From Ignavibacteriales bacterium (GTDB lineage: Bacteria > Bacteroidota > Ignavibacteria > UBA10030), in assembly GCA_026390595.1 (NCBI GenBank), contig JAPLFQ010000030.1, forward strand, positions 62,001 to 126,000: a stretch of DNA of 64,000 nucleotides. The letters run 5' to 3'. Shown in pieces: positions 43,737 through 54,123 of this stretch; position 1 is the first letter of the stretch; each line of letters starts with the position of its first letter. Under the pieces are notes generated by a model, which saw only the letters and a program-made list of their open reading frames with translations, had not been told where the DNA came from and did not search any database. Made by a program: the position numbers and the translations under genes.

Positions 43737-45368
43737 CTATGATGCTTTTTCGTACTTGCTATAATCGTATGGACCCGTCGTCACAGTCGGGATCTCATCA
43801 AAATTCTCCAACGGAGGCGGAGACGGGGTTTTCCATTCCAATGTTTCTCCTCCCCACGGATTTGCGGATGCCTTCGCGCCGTTCCGGAGAGCGATAAAAA
43901 GATTCACAAACATGATGATAAGGCCGAGGACAAGAATCCACGAACCGATCGTTGCAATCTCATGCAGCGTTTGGAATTGCGGGAGGTAATGATAGTAACG
44001 CCGGGGCATCCCAAGATAACCCAGGATGAGAAATGGAATATAGAGAGTGTTGAACCCGATGGTTGAGAGCAGCCAACCTACCCTGGCTCTTCCCTTGTTG
44101 TACATTTTGCCAAACACTTTGGGAAACCAGTAGTGAAGCGCTGCAAAGAACCCAAAACCGGTCCCTCCGAACATGACATAGTGGAAATGCCCGACAACGA
44201 AATATGTATCCGTCACATGGATATTCACCGACAACGCTCCGAGCATCAATCCTGTGAATCCGCCAATGGAGAACTGAACGATGAAGGAAAGGACGTACAG
44301 CAGCGGGACGTCAACATCGATCGATCCTTTGTACAGGGTTGCGACCCAGTTGAAGATCTTGATGGCGCTCGGGATGGAAACCAGAAACGTCAGGAAGGAG
44401 AACACGAACATTCCCGTGTTGCTCATGCCGACGGTGAACATGTGATGTGCCCAGACAAGCGATCCCACGAGAGCGATCGCGATGCTCGAGTACGCGATGA
44501 ACTTGTATCCGAAAATAGTCCGACGGGCGAACACCGGAATGATCTCCGAGACAACGCCCATAGCGGGAAGGATAATGATATAGACGGCCGGATGAGAGTA
44601 CATCCAGAACATGTGCTGGAACAAGACCGGGTCGCCGCCAAGTGTCGGGTCGAATATGCCCACGCCGAACATGCGCTCGATGATAACCAACAAGAGGGTG
44701 ATGCCGATGATCGGCGTCGCCAGTATCTGGATCCACGACGTCGCATAGGAGGCCCAGACGAAGAGCGGCATCTTGAACCAATCCATGCCGGGAGCCCGCA
44801 TGCGATGGATGGTTGTGATGAAATTCAATCCGGTGAGAATCGAAGAAAAGCCGAGCGTAAAAGCCGCCATCAGCGCAGGTATCACGTTTGTCGTCGTCCG
44901 GACGCTGTAGGGGACGTAGAATGTCCATCCGGTATCCGCGGCACCTCCGGGGAGAAAGACGGAGACGAGCGCCATCAAGCCGCCGGCAAGAAACAACCAC
45001 CATGACAAGAGGTTCAGACGGGGGAAGAACACGTCCTTCGCTCCGATCATCAGCGGGATCATGAAATTCCCGAACACCGCCGGCACGATCGGGATCACGA
45101 AGAGGAAGATCATGATAATACCGTGGAGCGTGAAGAACGTGTTATACGTCTGCGGCTGCATGATCGTCCCTTCGGGCTTCAGCAGTTCCAGACGCATGAG
45201 AAAGCCGAGCGTGACAGCGGCAAAGAAGAACACGAGGATCGTACCAAGGTAGAGGAGTCCGATCCGCTTGTGATCAGTGCTGAGAATCCAGGAGAGTATC
45301 CCCTTCCGTTTCGTCGAAACGTGATAGAAGTCGGGCTCTGCTCCGGCCAGCACAACAGGCGTTGCCAT
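43737..45368 (-). CDS. coxA: Cytochrome c oxidase subunit I, A2-type heme-copper oxidase
   Basis: About 543 residues from ATG 45368, with 12 or more membrane helices. Heme and CuB ligands are present: FTLHGIIMIFLFVIPIVP, WMYSHPAVYIIILPAMG, WAHHMFTVGMSN and VGHFHYVMFGG. The loop reads YSHPAVY where A1 enzymes have GHPEVY. The Tyr-Ser replacing the channel Glu marks the A2 subgroup, known from Rhodothermus and Thermus caa3 oxidases. The next subunit genes follow at once. The N-terminal extension of the open frame to 45455 overlaps the SCO gene and is rejected. Confidence 0.97.
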   Translation of the reverse strand: MATPVVLAGAEPDFYHVSTKRKGILSWILSTDHKRIGLLYLGTILVFFFAAVTLGFLMRLELLKPEGTIMQPQTYNTFFTLHGIIMIFLFVIPIVPAVFGNFMIPLMIGAKDVFFPRLNLLSWWLFLAGGLMALVSVFLPGGAADTGWTFYVPYSVRTTTNVIPALMAAFTLGFSSILTGLNFITTIHRMRAPGMDWFKMPLFVWASYATSWIQILATPIIGITLLLVIIERMFGVGIFDPTLGGDPVLFQHMFWMYSHPAVYIIILPAMGVVSEIIPVFARRTIFGYKFIAYSSIAIALVGSLVWAHHMFTVGMSNTGMFVFSFLTFLVSIPSAIKIFNWVATLYKGSIDVDVPLLYVLSFIVQFSIGGFTGLMLGALSVNIHVTDTYFVVGHFHYVMFGGTGFGFFAALHYWFPKVFGKMYNKGRARVGWLLSTIGFNTLYIPFLILGYLGMPRRYYHYLPQFQTLHEIATIGSWILVLGLIIMFVNLFIALRNGAKASANPWGGETLEWKTPSPPPLENFDEIPTVTTGPYDYSKYEKAS

Positions 45369-45387
45369 AATCGCGTTACCTTTCGGT

Positions 45388-46155
45388 TTACTTCTTTCGT
45401 GGTCGAAGGATGAAGACGATGACGAATACTCCGACCAATCCCAGCGTCGCAACAAACGAGATGCGCATGAAATTCAGGGAGTACGTGCGCCCTTCCGGGT
45501 TGTAGCTATAGCAGAACGTCAGCAGCTTGGCGATCGTCGGACCGACTTTTCCAGTGGAAGCCTCGTACACGGCCATCTTCACATCAAAGGGAAGGTACTG
45601 GATACCGTTGATGTACCGAGTGATCTTTCCCTCCGGAGAGACAACAATCAGCGCTCCGGCGTGGACAAAATCGTCGCCGGTGTGCGTGAAATAGAAGCCC
45701 GCGCCGTCGGTCACCCGTTGAATGGTCAGGCTATCGCCGGTCAGGAATCGCCATCCGTTTGGGTCCGCCTGCTTCTTGAGAAGATTCAGATAATTGTCCT
45801 TCTTCCCTGCCGCGATGTCCGGCGTCTCACGGTGGTCAAAACTTATCGTGATGATCTGGTAGTCCTTCCCGAGTTCAAGATCGGTCTTGTCGACGATCTT
45901 CGTGAGCTCGTTCAGAAGCGGCGTGCAAATGCCGGGGCACCGGAAATAGACAAATGTAAATATCGTCGGCTTGTTCACCAGACTTTTGAGTGAGACCAAG
46001 TGGCCTGTCTCATCGTAGAGTTCCTGGTCCAATGGGATCGTTTGGCCCAGTTTTTCCTCGATGCCGACTTTCTGACGGGGCTGGCCGTTGACGCTCAACG
46101 GAACACCGAGCGAAAGGAGAAGCAATCCGGCGATGACGGAACGGTAGATCTTCAT
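45388..46155 (-). CDS. SCO1/SenC family copper chaperone
   Basis: About 255 residues from ATG 46155 (AGAGGG six bases upstream). A signal peptide is followed by a thioredoxin-like domain with the copper-binding RCPGIC (Cx3C) and a distal His in DDFVHAGALIVVSPEGK. A C-terminal membrane helix (FVATLGLVGVFVIVFIL) follows. Most SCO proteins have an N-terminal anchor; a C-terminal one occurs in several non-proteobacterial groups. It should load CuA of subunit II. Its place just before subunit I supports this. Confidence 0.93.
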   Translation of the reverse strand: MKIYRSVIAGLLLLSLGVPLSVNGQPRQKVGIEEKLGQTIPLDQELYDETGHLVSLKSLVNKPTIFTFVYFRCPGICTPLLNELTKIVDKTDLELGKDYQIITISFDHRETPDIAAGKKDNYLNLLKKQADPNGWRFLTGDSLTIQRVTDGAGFYFTHTGDDFVHAGALIVVSPEGKITRYINGIQYLPFDVKMAVYEASTGKVGPTIAKLLTFCYSYNPEGRTYSLNFMRISFVATLGLVGVFVIVFILRPRKK

Positions 46156-46157
46156 GG

Positions 46158-47108
46158 CTACCCTCTTCGAGCTTTCAGCTCGTTCATAAACTGGTAGAGC
46201 GCTGTCCAATCCGATGCGGAGAGCTGGACAACCTCTGCCTTGAACCCAAGCTGGATGGGTTCTGCACTCACAACTCTAATGAATTGATCGACGCTCTGTA
46301 GCGAGGCACTGGTGTTCGACAGCAAGCTTGCGAATATTCTGTTCTTGTCGCGGGCAACGCGTTCGAAGACCTTGTACCCTGTCCCTTTGGTCTCACCCCC
46401 GGCGGTTGCTGCGAGCACTGCAATTGCGGTAACTTTGGCGGCGGCTTCCGCCTCGACAATCTGCACGACTTTCTTGATGGGAATCTGGCCGGGCGTGTTT
46501 GTTCCCTTCGAAAGCTGATAGGTCGCCTCGAGGCCCTGGATTTCAGGCTGCGAGTCGACTGGTTGTCCAGTCGCAAGCGAACGGACGAAGTGGATCATCG
46601 CAAACCGGTCGAGGGGCGATACGTAATTGAACGAGGCCATCGCGCTTCCCGGAATTCCCTCCTGGAGCGTCTTGTAGATTTGCGAAACCTTGGATCCATT
46701 CTTCCAACCGGCAAGCTGGTGGAAATTGCGCGGCTTGGGGTTGAGCGTGACCGCAGTTGCGCCGTCCCCTTCCCCGTTATCTCCGTGGCACGACGCACAG
46801 TGTGTGCGGAACAACTCCTTCCCGTTCGCGATAAGCTCCGGCGTCGCTGTCGACACCTTCATCACATCAACAGGCGGGAGCGACCTGGCACTCTGGAACG
46901 GAATATCCCGAACGAATGACGCAGAATCTGTCAGCACAGCAGGAGTGACGGTATTCTTGCCGATCGACGTCAGATTCTGCATGTAGGAAATGCCAAGAAC
47001 CGTCAGGACGAGAACAAAAAGGATGAAGGAATAGCCGAACAGCTTTTCCGGCTTCCTGATCAAATCCTTGAAATCAATTTCTGCTTTGAGATCCGGTTTT
47101 GTATCCAT
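46158..47108 (-). CDS. Membrane-anchored monoheme cytochrome c of the ACIII-oxidase operon
   Basis: A 316-residue protein with one N-terminal membrane helix (FILFVLVLTVLGISYM) and a class I cytochrome c domain with CASCHGDNGEGDG around residue 105, likely Met in GSAMASFNYVSPLDRFAMIH. The last 120 residues are a soluble helical domain without heme. It sits between actF and SCO, as extra cytochromes do in ACIII operons, and is a candidate electron carrier from ACIII to the oxidase. Confidence 0.88.
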   Translation of the reverse strand: MDTKPDLKAEIDFKDLIRKPEKLFGYSFILFVLVLTVLGISYMQNLTSIGKNTVTPAVLTDSASFVRDIPFQSARSLPPVDVMKVSTATPELIANGKELFRTHCASCHGDNGEGDGATAVTLNPKPRNFHQLAGWKNGSKVSQIYKTLQEGIPGSAMASFNYVSPLDRFAMIHFVRSLATGQPVDSQPEIQGLEATYQLSKGTNTPGQIPIKKVVQIVEAEAAAKVTAIAVLAATAGGETKGTGYKVFERVARDKNRIFASLLSNTSASLQSVDQFIRVVSAEPIQLGFKAEVVQLSASDWTALYQFMNELKARRG

Positions 47109-47123
47109 GCCTGCTTTCCGAAA

Positions 47124-48305
47124 TTACAGTCTGAAACTGAGACCACGCTCGAGTTTTGGGTCGCCCACGGGCACAAGACTATTCCCCTTCACTTTGAACG
47201 CGAATACCACCAGGACGAGTCCGACGATCATGACCGGAAACCCAAGTTCCATCCAACCGAGGGAGACACTCTCGCTATAGGAGGGCATCACAAGCCAGTA
47301 CAGATCGAGCACATGCGCAAAGAGGATCCAGATTGCCATCAGCTTCAGGCGTTTCAAATCCATCTTGGAATCCTGCGTGAGCAATGCGAAATACGGAACC
47401 GCGAAGTGGACAATAATCAGGAGGACAGAAACGTACTCCCATCCGTTCTTCCATCGGCTCACAAACCAGATAGTTTCTTCGGGCAGGTTCGCGTACCAGA
47501 TAAGAAGAAACTGACTGAACGCGATATACGCCCAGAAGTTGATGAAAGCGAACATGAGAGCGCCCAGGCTGTAGAAGCTGTCGCGCTGAAGCTTCGGCAG
47601 GTATCCATGCTCGTGCAGCTTGACGATTGCATACGTCGCTGCGGCGAGGGCTGCAAGGACAGTTCCGGAGAAGTAATAGACTCCGAAGATCGTCGATGTC
47701 CAGTGCGGCTCGAGGCTCATGGCCCAATCCACAGCAGTCAGAGTCAGCGTAATGGCGAACACGGGCATGAAGATAGCAGCAAGCCGGATATTGATCGTCG
47801 TCAGGCGCTGATCCTTTGTGGTGTCCTGCTTCGAGGAGTTCCGGGTGAAGAGAAAGTGGAAGAACGCCCAAAGCGCAAAAATCACGGCGAACCGTACCAT
47901 GAAGAACGTCACGTTCAAGTATGCGGATTTTCCGGCGAGGACCTTGTCGGCCGCCAGGGCATCCTCGTGCGTCCAGTGATACAGATCGTGAAGATGAAAG
48001 AAGAGCGGCAACGCCAGCACAGGGAGCAACAGCACTAACGCCCCGAGGAATTCATTCACACGCCTTACGGGTACGCTCCATACCGCTCCCCCAATGTATT
48101 CGAGTGCGACGAGGAAAATGGAGCCTGCGGCAACGCTTGCGAGAAGAAGATAGCCGATGACATTATCGAACGCCATGCGCCTGGGGTCGATGCTGTAGCC
48201 CAGCGCCGCGATCGCGATACCGGCGATCAGAAGAGCCCAGCCGATCCGTGTAACGCTCGCGGGTAACTCCTTCCTCCAGCTTTCAGCGGTTACGGGGTTG
48301 CTCAT
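47124..48305 (-). CDS. actF: Alternative complex III subunit ActF
   Basis: A 393-residue integral membrane protein with about ten helices, resembling a degenerate NrfD-type quinone-binding subunit. Recognisable ActF stretches are LTAVDWAMSLEPHWTSTIFGVYYFSG, here split by the membrane pattern, and FINFWAYIAFSQFLLIWYANLPEE. In ACIII, ActC and ActF form the membrane part that oxidises menaquinol. Its ATG overlaps the actD-actE stop by four bases (ATGA), so translation is coupled. Confidence 0.9.
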   Translation of the reverse strand: MSNPVTAESWRKELPASVTRIGWALLIAGIAIAALGYSIDPRRMAFDNVIGYLLLASVAAGSIFLVALEYIGGAVWSVPVRRVNEFLGALVLLLPVLALPLFFHLHDLYHWTHEDALAADKVLAGKSAYLNVTFFMVRFAVIFALWAFFHFLFTRNSSKQDTTKDQRLTTINIRLAAIFMPVFAITLTLTAVDWAMSLEPHWTSTIFGVYYFSGTVLAALAAATYAIVKLHEHGYLPKLQRDSFYSLGALMFAFINFWAYIAFSQFLLIWYANLPEETIWFVSRWKNGWEYVSVLLIIVHFAVPYFALLTQDSKMDLKRLKLMAIWILFAHVLDLYWLVMPSYSESVSLGWMELGFPVMIVGLVLVVFAFKVKGNSLVPVGDPKLERGLSFRL

Positions 48306-49441
48306 TTCAGATCTGACTCCTTTGCATTATGCGCTCGCTGCAGCACACGGACATAGTTGACAATTGCCCATCGATCATCACGGGAAATCTGCGATGCGTA
48401 GGAAGGCATAACATTCTGGCCCTCCGTGATCACATGATAGATGCTGCCGTCAGGCCAGTTCCGCACCTTGTCCGAATGAAGAGTCGGCGGATTAGGAAAC
48501 TGTCCGCGCAACCGGCTGTCGCCGCGTGCAAAATTTCCATGGCAAGGGCTGCAATACGTGAAGTATCTGGCCTTTCCGCGCTCGAGAACCTCTTTCGTCG
48601 GCAAGAGTGGATTTACAAGATTCTTGCCTGCTTCCTCCGGCTTTCCCTTGAAGGCATATGGCATGAAGCCGCGGGCCACAGTACCTTCGACCGGCGGGCG
48701 CATTCCAATTCCATCTTTGAAGAGCTCGCTCGGGCGCTGCGCTTTCTGCTTCGCCTGCGTGCTCATCCACGAAAAGGGTTCCATGAAAAGAACCTGATTG
48801 AATATCACATAGGTCGAAACGGAGACGACAACGGCAGTGATGGCCAGTACTCCGAGGAAGCCGGGGTCGAACATTCTCTTACCATGGTCGAGATCGACAA
48901 GGTCGTAGTAGACCGAAGCGACATCTTTCCCCCCCGCTTTCTTCAGGAACTTGCTCACCTCCGCTTCATTGAACTGCGGATCATCAGCCTGAATGCAGAC
49001 GCCAAACTTATCCGACGACACCTTCTTCATGTACGGCGTATCGTGGAGCGGGTGGCTGATGTTGGGGAATTTGAAGTAGAGGACAATCATCGTCACGACG
49101 GACAGGACCGAGGCCATGAGCACCGTGATCTCGAAGGCGACAGGAACAAATGCCGGCCATGACCAGAAGGGCTTGCCGCCGATGACGAGAGGATAGTCCA
49201 CCAGAGTCACCCACGTCATCAACCCGACGGCGAGGACAGCCCCTAACAGGCCAAAGACGAGCGCGAAGACACCCAGGCGCGATTGCTTCAAGCCCATCGC
49301 CCCGTCCATTCCGTGGACCGGATACGGGGTGTTCACATCGTACCGGGTATAACCCGCGGCGTGCGTTTCGTGCGCGGCGCGGATAATCTCGTCCGGTGTG
49401 TCAAACAGAGCCGTTACGGCAAAGAGATGCTTCTCATTCAT
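48302..49441 (-). CDS. Fused ActD-ActE of alternative complex III
   Basis: A 379-residue fusion. Residues 1-180 are ActD (DUF3341): LFAVTALFDTPDEIIRAA, YTRYDVNTPYPVHGMD, two membrane helices, SWPAFVPVAFEITVLMA. After a third helix near 195-215, residues 225-379 are ActE, a class I cytochrome c with YCSPCHGNFARGD and probable Met in NVMPSYASQIS. In better-known ACIII operons these are separate genes. The fusion tethers the mono-heme domain beside the membrane core. It follows actC and overlaps actF. Confidence 0.88.
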   Translation of the reverse strand: MNEKHLFAVTALFDTPDEIIRAAHETHAAGYTRYDVNTPYPVHGMDGAMGLKQSRLGVFALVFGLLGAVLAVGLMTWVTLVDYPLVIGGKPFWSWPAFVPVAFEITVLMASVLSVVTMIVLYFKFPNISHPLHDTPYMKKVSSDKFGVCIQADDPQFNEAEVSKFLKKAGGKDVASVYYDLVDLDHGKRMFDPGFLGVLAITAVVVSVSTYVIFNQVLFMEPFSWMSTQAKQKAQRPSELFKDGIGMRPPVEGTVARGFMPYAFKGKPEEAGKNLVNPLLPTKEVLERGKARYFTYCSPCHGNFARGDSRLRGQFPNPPTLHSDKVRNWPDGSIYHVITEGQNVMPSYASQISRDDRWAIVNYVRVLQRAHNAKESDLK

Positions 49442-49457
49442 AGATGTTGCTCAGCGT

Positions 49458-50825
49458 CTAATGATGCGATGGCTGGCCGCCTTCGATGACCGCCTTCACC
49501 TCGCTGATCGAGATAACAGGCAAGACACGCACAAATATCAAAATCAGCGTAAAGAACAAACCAAAACTCCCGACGAGAATTCCGACATCGTAGAACGTCG
49601 GCGCATAGTGGCCCCAGCTGGACGGGAGGAAGTCACGCGAGAGTGAGGTCACCACGATGACGAAGCGTTCGAACCACATGCCGATGTTGACCGTGATGCC
49701 GATGACGAACATCGCAGGGATCGACCGGCGGATCTTTTTGAACCAGAAGAGCTGCGGGAAAATCACGTTGCAGCTGACCATCGTCCAGTACGCCAAGGCA
49801 TAAGGACCAAGCGCCCGATTCAGGAACACGAATCGTTCAAACTGGTTTCCGCCATACCATGCGATAAAGAACTCCATCGCGTAGGCATATCCCACCATCG
49901 ACCCTGTGACGATCATGACCTTGTTCATCTTCTCGAGATGATCGAGCAGGATAATGTGTTTCAATTTGAACGCCTGCCGGACAAAGATCAGAACATTCTG
50001 AACCATCGCGAAGCCCGAGAAAACGGCCCCCGCGACGAAGTACGGCGGGAAGATGGTCGTGTGCCAGCCGGGAATGACCGAGACAGCGAAATCGAAACTG
50101 ACGATGGTATGAACTGAGAGCACAAGAGGAGTGGCGAAACCGGCGAGTATCAGATACGCACGCTCGTAGTGCTGCCAGTGCCTGTTTGAATGACGCCATC
50201 CGAGACTGAACACCGAGTAGATGGTCTTTTTGATCTTGTTCGTGGTCCGGTCACGCAGCGTAGCCAGATCGGGAATCAGACCGACATACCAGAACACCGC
50301 CGACACCGTGAAGTAGGTCGACACAGCGAACACGTCCCACAGCAGCGGCGAGGTAAAATTGACCCACAGGCCATGCTGGTTTGGATACGGAGTAAGATAG
50401 ACGGGAAGCCACTGACGCCCCGTGTGCAGCAAGGGAAACAGGCCGGCGCACATCACGGCAAATATCGTCATCGCTTCGGCGAAACGGGCAATACCGGTTC
50501 TCCAGCGCTGTCTCAGGAGGAATAGAATGGCCGAGATGAGCGTCCCGGCATGTCCAATGCCAACCCAGAAAACGAAATTGACAATGTCGAAGCCCCAACT
50601 GACCGGCTGGTTCACACCCCAGAGACCCAGGCCCTTGTAGAGAGTCATTCCGATGCAGAACCCGCCAAACGAGAGAAGCGAGAGCGTAATGCTGAGCAGG
50701 ATCCACCAAGTCCTCGAAGGGAATTCGTCCATCGGCGCAGCGATGACCGCATCGACTTCTGCGGCCTTCGGCTTTCCCTCGACAACGGGGAGCTCGCGGG
50801 TGTAATCGATAGAAGCAGTGCTCAA
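49458..50825 (-). CDS. actC: Alternative complex III subunit ActC (NrfD/PsrC-like)
   Basis: About 455 residues with some ten membrane helices of the NrfD/PsrC family: [38 protein letters not shown]-like motif ([19 protein letters not shown]) and [19 protein letters not shown]. It forms the main quinol-binding site. The start is most likely TTG at 50825, which overlaps the actB stop (TTGA) and has GGAG eight bases upstream. A later ATG at about 50733 would remove some 30 residues of soluble N-terminus. The longer open frame runs inside actB and is rejected. Confidence 0.9.
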   Translation of the reverse strand: MSTASIDYTRELPVVEGKPKAAEVDAVIAAPMDEFPSRTWWILLSITLSLLSFGGFCIGMTLYKGLGLWGVNQPVSWGFDIVNFVFWVGIGHAGTLISAILFLLRQRWRTGIARFAEAMTIFAVMCAGLFPLLHTGRQWLPVYLTPYPNQHGLWVNFTSPLLWDVFAVSTYFTVSAVFWYVGLIPDLATLRDRTTNKIKKTIYSVFSLGWRHSNRHWQHYERAYLILAGFATPLVLSVHTIVSFDFAVSVIPGWHTTIFPPYFVAGAVFSGFAMVQNVLIFVRQAFKLKHIILLDHLEKMNKVMIVTGSMVGYAYAMEFFIAWYGGNQFERFVFLNRALGPYALAYWTMVSCNVIFPQLFWFKKIRRSIPAMFVIGITVNIGMWFERFVIVVTSLSRDFLPSSWGHYAPTFYDVGILVGSFGLFFTLILIFVRVLPVISISEVKAVIEGGQPSHH

Positions 50826-53800
50826 GTCAGGTTCTCCGAATGTATGTTCCGCAATTTCGCGAGGTAGGTCACATTGGGACGCGCGTTGGTCTCCTCGAGC
50901 ACATGATAGCCAAGCTGGTGGCTGCGATACACCGACACGTCGGACTTCGGATCGCTCATGTCGCCGAACACGATTGCTGTGGCGGGGCATGCGTCCTGGC
51001 AAGCCGTCTTCACATCGCTCCCTTTCAGGGGCACACCCTTTTCAGCAGCGAGTTGACGCACTTCCATGATTCGCTGCACACAGAACGTGCACTTTTCCAT
51101 GACGCCGCGCGAGCGGACAGTAACCTCGGGGTTGTGCAGAAGTCCGATGGGCTGCTGCTCGTAGTATCCGTCCGCAACGTGGTCCCTCCAATTGAAGAAA
51201 TTGAACCGTCGCACTTTGTACGGACAGTTGTTGGAGCAGTACTTGGTTCCGACACAACGATTGTAGACCATCTGGTTCAGTCCATCCGGACTGTGCGTTG
51301 TCGCTACGACCGGGCAAACGTTTTCACATGGGGCCTGATCGCAATGCTGACACAGCATCGGCTGATGACTCGGGACCGGCGCGTCTGATGTACCGGAGTA
51401 GTACCGATCGAGCCTGATCCACTGCATCTCCCTTCCCTTCGCGACCTGCTCTTTGCCGACAACCGGGATATTGTTCTCAACATTACAGCCCGCAACACAC
51501 GCGTTGCAGCCGATGCACTTGTTGAGGTCGATCGCCATGGCCCACTTGACGCCGTTGTACTCGACCTCAGAGTGAATGCTGAACAGCTCTTTCTTTTCCT
51601 TATGAAGGAAGTCAGGTTCCTTCGCATACTGAAGAACCGTACCCTCCTGAATCACTCCACGCTTCAGATGGAAATCCTTGACAAATGAATCGTCGAGAGA
51701 GTGATGCTCCTGCGTGGACGCGAGGTCGTACTTTCCGGCAGCCTTGGTCACGCTGGCTCCCTTAATGACCCGGGCACCAACGAGAGCCGATTTTGGCAGG
51801 AGGACGCCGACGTCAACCCCGACACCGGAACCAATCGGGCCGGCGTTTGTTCGTCCATAGCCCAACTCGATCGAAATGTACCCATCTGCCTGGCCGGGCT
51901 GAACGAATACGGGGACAGTCTGCTTCCCGTATGGCAGCGAGATTTCCAAGGTGTCGTTGGCATCCACCCCAAGCGCTTTTGCGGTCATGGTGGAAATTGC
52001 CGCGTAGTTGTCCCAAACGACTTTCGAGACCGGATGCGGAAGCTCCTGCAGCCATCCGTTGTTCGCGAACGTGCCGTCCCCTACATAGTAGTTCCGGGTC
52101 AGCCCGATTGCGTAGGCACCCGAAACGGATCGTGCAACGGATGCGAGCGCATCCCACTTGAACCTGTATTCCTCTTTCCCACGTTCTTCAACCAGCAGCA
52201 CGCCATCGTGGAGGGCGGAATACCAGAACGTCTTGAAATCTGTCTTCTTGCCAAGGCCGGGGAATTGCGTTTTTTCCCATTGCGTCATCAGATATTCATG
52301 ATACAGGGTCTCTTTATAAGAGTCCTTGCCCTGAGTCCACGAAAGAAGCACTGCTTCCTTCTGCCTGGTGTCATACAATGGCGCCACAATCGGCTGCTGG
52401 AACGAATAGACGCCGCTCCTGACCTTGAAATCCCCCCACGACTCGAGCGCGTGGTTCACAGGGAGTACATAGGAGCAATACCGCGAGGTCTCGTCCTCCG
52501 CTTCAACGAGGCTGACGCTGACGGGTACGTGCTTCAACGCTTCTTCATAGCCGAACGCTGTTGGCAGCTGAAACACCGGATTTGTGCCGAAATGGACAAT
52601 CATTCCGACACGACCTGACTTCATACCTTCTACGAGCGACTCCAAGTCCGATTGCCCGGACAGCGGTGTCAACGTTTCGGACCTTGCTCCCTCGTACAGG
52701 GCATTGTTGCCCAGGAGTTCATTCAGATAGTTGACAGCGATATGAACGTCGGATTCCAGAATGTCCCCTGCGATGACGAACGATCGCCCGGCGTGTTCGG
52801 AAAGGTCATCAACCAGGTGTTCCAGGACCTTTGCGGAGAGCAAGTGCTCAGAGGCGAATTGCCGGAGTGTGATTCCAGCGGCCTGCGGAGGGACCGAACC
52901 TTTGACAGATCCCTTTCTTCTCACCACAGCAATTTCGTTGATCAGAGCGAGAACGAACGAGAGCTGCTCATCAGGCCGCAGCCGGAGCCGATAATCGGCA
53001 TTCGCACCGGTCAGACTCATCGCACCCTCGACAGCATAGAGCCGGTTGAAGTCCGTCGTCTTCATGACATCACGGCCGTCGGTGAAACGCCGGATCTGCT
53101 CGAGCGTCATTCCTTCGTTTCCCAGGAAATCTGATTCAAGCGACAGCACGATCTTCGCCTTGTCCCAATTGATCGAGGGAATCTCACGCGTGCCGTACGA
53201 GAGCTCCCAGGCATGGCGGCGGTTCGCGTCGTTGAAGGAATCGTATACGTACAGACGCGTTGTCGGATACTTCGCCCGGAACTCCGCTAGAACCTTCGCG
53301 GCCGTTGGCGACTGGACGGAGTGGAGGACCACCGCGATTTCTCTGGCAGCCTTCGCGCTATTCTCAAGGTGGCCTGCGATCTCAGCGTCAGCCTGTTTCC
53401 AGGTGATGGTACCGGATTTCCCCGATGCGGCACCAAACACCGGACCGCGCAGCCGGTTCGGATCGTATAAATTCAGGATACTCGCCTGCCCCGTTGCGCA
53501 AGTCCTTCCGCGATTGACCGGATGGTCCGGGTTGCCATCGATCTTTATCGGCCGGCCTTCACGCGTCTTCACGAGGATACCGCACGATTGCGCACATCCG
53601 TTGCAGGTTGAAGCGTAGTAATTCGGGACGCCGGGTGTCACCTCTTCGGGCTTTTTGCTGTAGGGGACAATTTCTCCGCGATCCCGGTAGTTGCTGCAGC
53701 CCGCAGCCGCGAAGGAAGCAGATGCCGTCAGAAGCGCGAGGAACTGCTTCCGCGACATCGCAGAGAGTTCTGAAAGCTGAAAGTCGTCCGTGACGCCGGC

Positions 53801-53887
53801 CATAAACTCGTGCGCTTTTGCGTCGCTCACAGAATCCTTGTCGTGCAACTCCCTTAGACTCTTCCAGTAGTTCGATTCGTTAGACAT
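50822..53887 (-). CDS. actB: Alternative complex III subunit ActB (molybdopterin-like plus ferredoxin domains)
   Basis: A 1021-residue iron-sulfur protein. The N-terminus has a Tat-like segment ([20 protein letters not shown]). The first 700 residues are molybdopterin-oxidoreductase-like but act without cofactor in known ACIII. They keep a full cysteine set, [12 protein letters not shown] plus a later TCATGQ. The C-terminal ferredoxin part has four clusters' worth of cysteines: [40 protein letters not shown] and CTFCVQ...CQDACPA. It relays electrons from quinol to the hemes of ActA. It overlaps the preceding small gene by eight bases and actC by four. Confidence 0.95.
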   Translation of the reverse strand: MSNESNYWKSLRELHDKDSVSDAKAHEFMAGVTDDFQLSELSAMSRKQFLALLTASASFAAAGCSNYRDRGEIVPYSKKPEEVTPGVPNYYASTCNGCAQSCGILVKTREGRPIKIDGNPDHPVNRGRTCATGQASILNLYDPNRLRGPVFGAASGKSGTITWKQADAEIAGHLENSAKAAREIAVVLHSVQSPTAAKVLAEFRAKYPTTRLYVYDSFNDANRRHAWELSYGTREIPSINWDKAKIVLSLESDFLGNEGMTLEQIRRFTDGRDVMKTTDFNRLYAVEGAMSLTGANADYRLRLRPDEQLSFVLALINEIAVVRRKGSVKGSVPPQAAGITLRQFASEHLLSAKVLEHLVDDLSEHAGRSFVIAGDILESDVHIAVNYLNELLGNNALYEGARSETLTPLSGQSDLESLVEGMKSGRVGMIVHFGTNPVFQLPTAFGYEEALKHVPVSVSLVEAEDETSRYCSYVLPVNHALESWGDFKVRSGVYSFQQPIVAPLYDTRQKEAVLLSWTQGKDSYKETLYHEYLMTQWEKTQFPGLGKKTDFKTFWYSALHDGVLLVEERGKEEYRFKWDALASVARSVSGAYAIGLTRNYYVGDGTFANNGWLQELPHPVSKVVWDNYAAISTMTAKALGVDANDTLEISLPYGKQTVPVFVQPGQADGYISIELGYGRTNAGPIGSGVGVDVGVLLPKSALVGARVIKGASVTKAAGKYDLASTQEHHSLDDSFVKDFHLKRGVIQEGTVLQYAKEPDFLHKEKKELFSIHSEVEYNGVKWAMAIDLNKCIGCNACVAGCNVENNIPVVGKEQVAKGREMQWIRLDRYYSGTSDAPVPSHQPMLCQHCDQAPCENVCPVVATTHSPDGLNQMVYNRCVGTKYCSNNCPYKVRRFNFFNWRDHVADGYYEQQPIGLLHNPEVTVRSRGVMEKCTFCVQRIMEVRQLAAEKGVPLKGSDVKTACQDACPATAIVFGDMSDPKSDVSVYRSHQLGYHVLEETNARPNVTYLAKLRNIHSENLT

Positions 53888-54101
53888 TCGACGTGGAGCC
53901 TTCCTTTGATCTCGGGACCGCCAGCGGATTGATGCTGATATTCACAGGGCGATCGTTTTCACGGTCCCTGGTCCGTGAACCGAAGAGCTTCTGCAGCAAA
54001 CTTCCTCCCAGGATCCCGCCTCCCACCGCAGTCAGCATCTGACCAAAGAATACCCGGCGGGGAGTGCCCGTGGCGTGTTTTTCGTCTGCGTTGTTGCTCA
54101 T
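53880..54101 (-). CDS. Small Tat-signal-like protein between actA and actB
   Basis: A 73-residue protein from ATG 54101. After a polar N-terminus comes TPRRVFFGQMLTAVGGGILG, an arginine pair plus hydrophobic stretch that resembles a Tat signal or single membrane anchor, then a polar tail. It is not a recognised Act subunit. Its position inside the act genes and its eight-base overlap with actB suggest a small ACIII assembly factor or subunit. Confidence 0.65.
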   Translation of the reverse strand: MSNNADEKHATGTPRRVFFGQMLTAVGGGILGGSLLQKLFGSRTRDRENDRPVNISINPLAVPRSKEGSTSNV

Positions 54102-54123
54102 AGTCTCGTCCGTTCGTTCTCTG

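Noticed and set aside
44133-45005. Plus-strand open frame of 290 codons opposite coxA
   Set aside because: Extremely rich in charged residues and Arg/His/Asp, as expected for the complement of a membrane protein gene.
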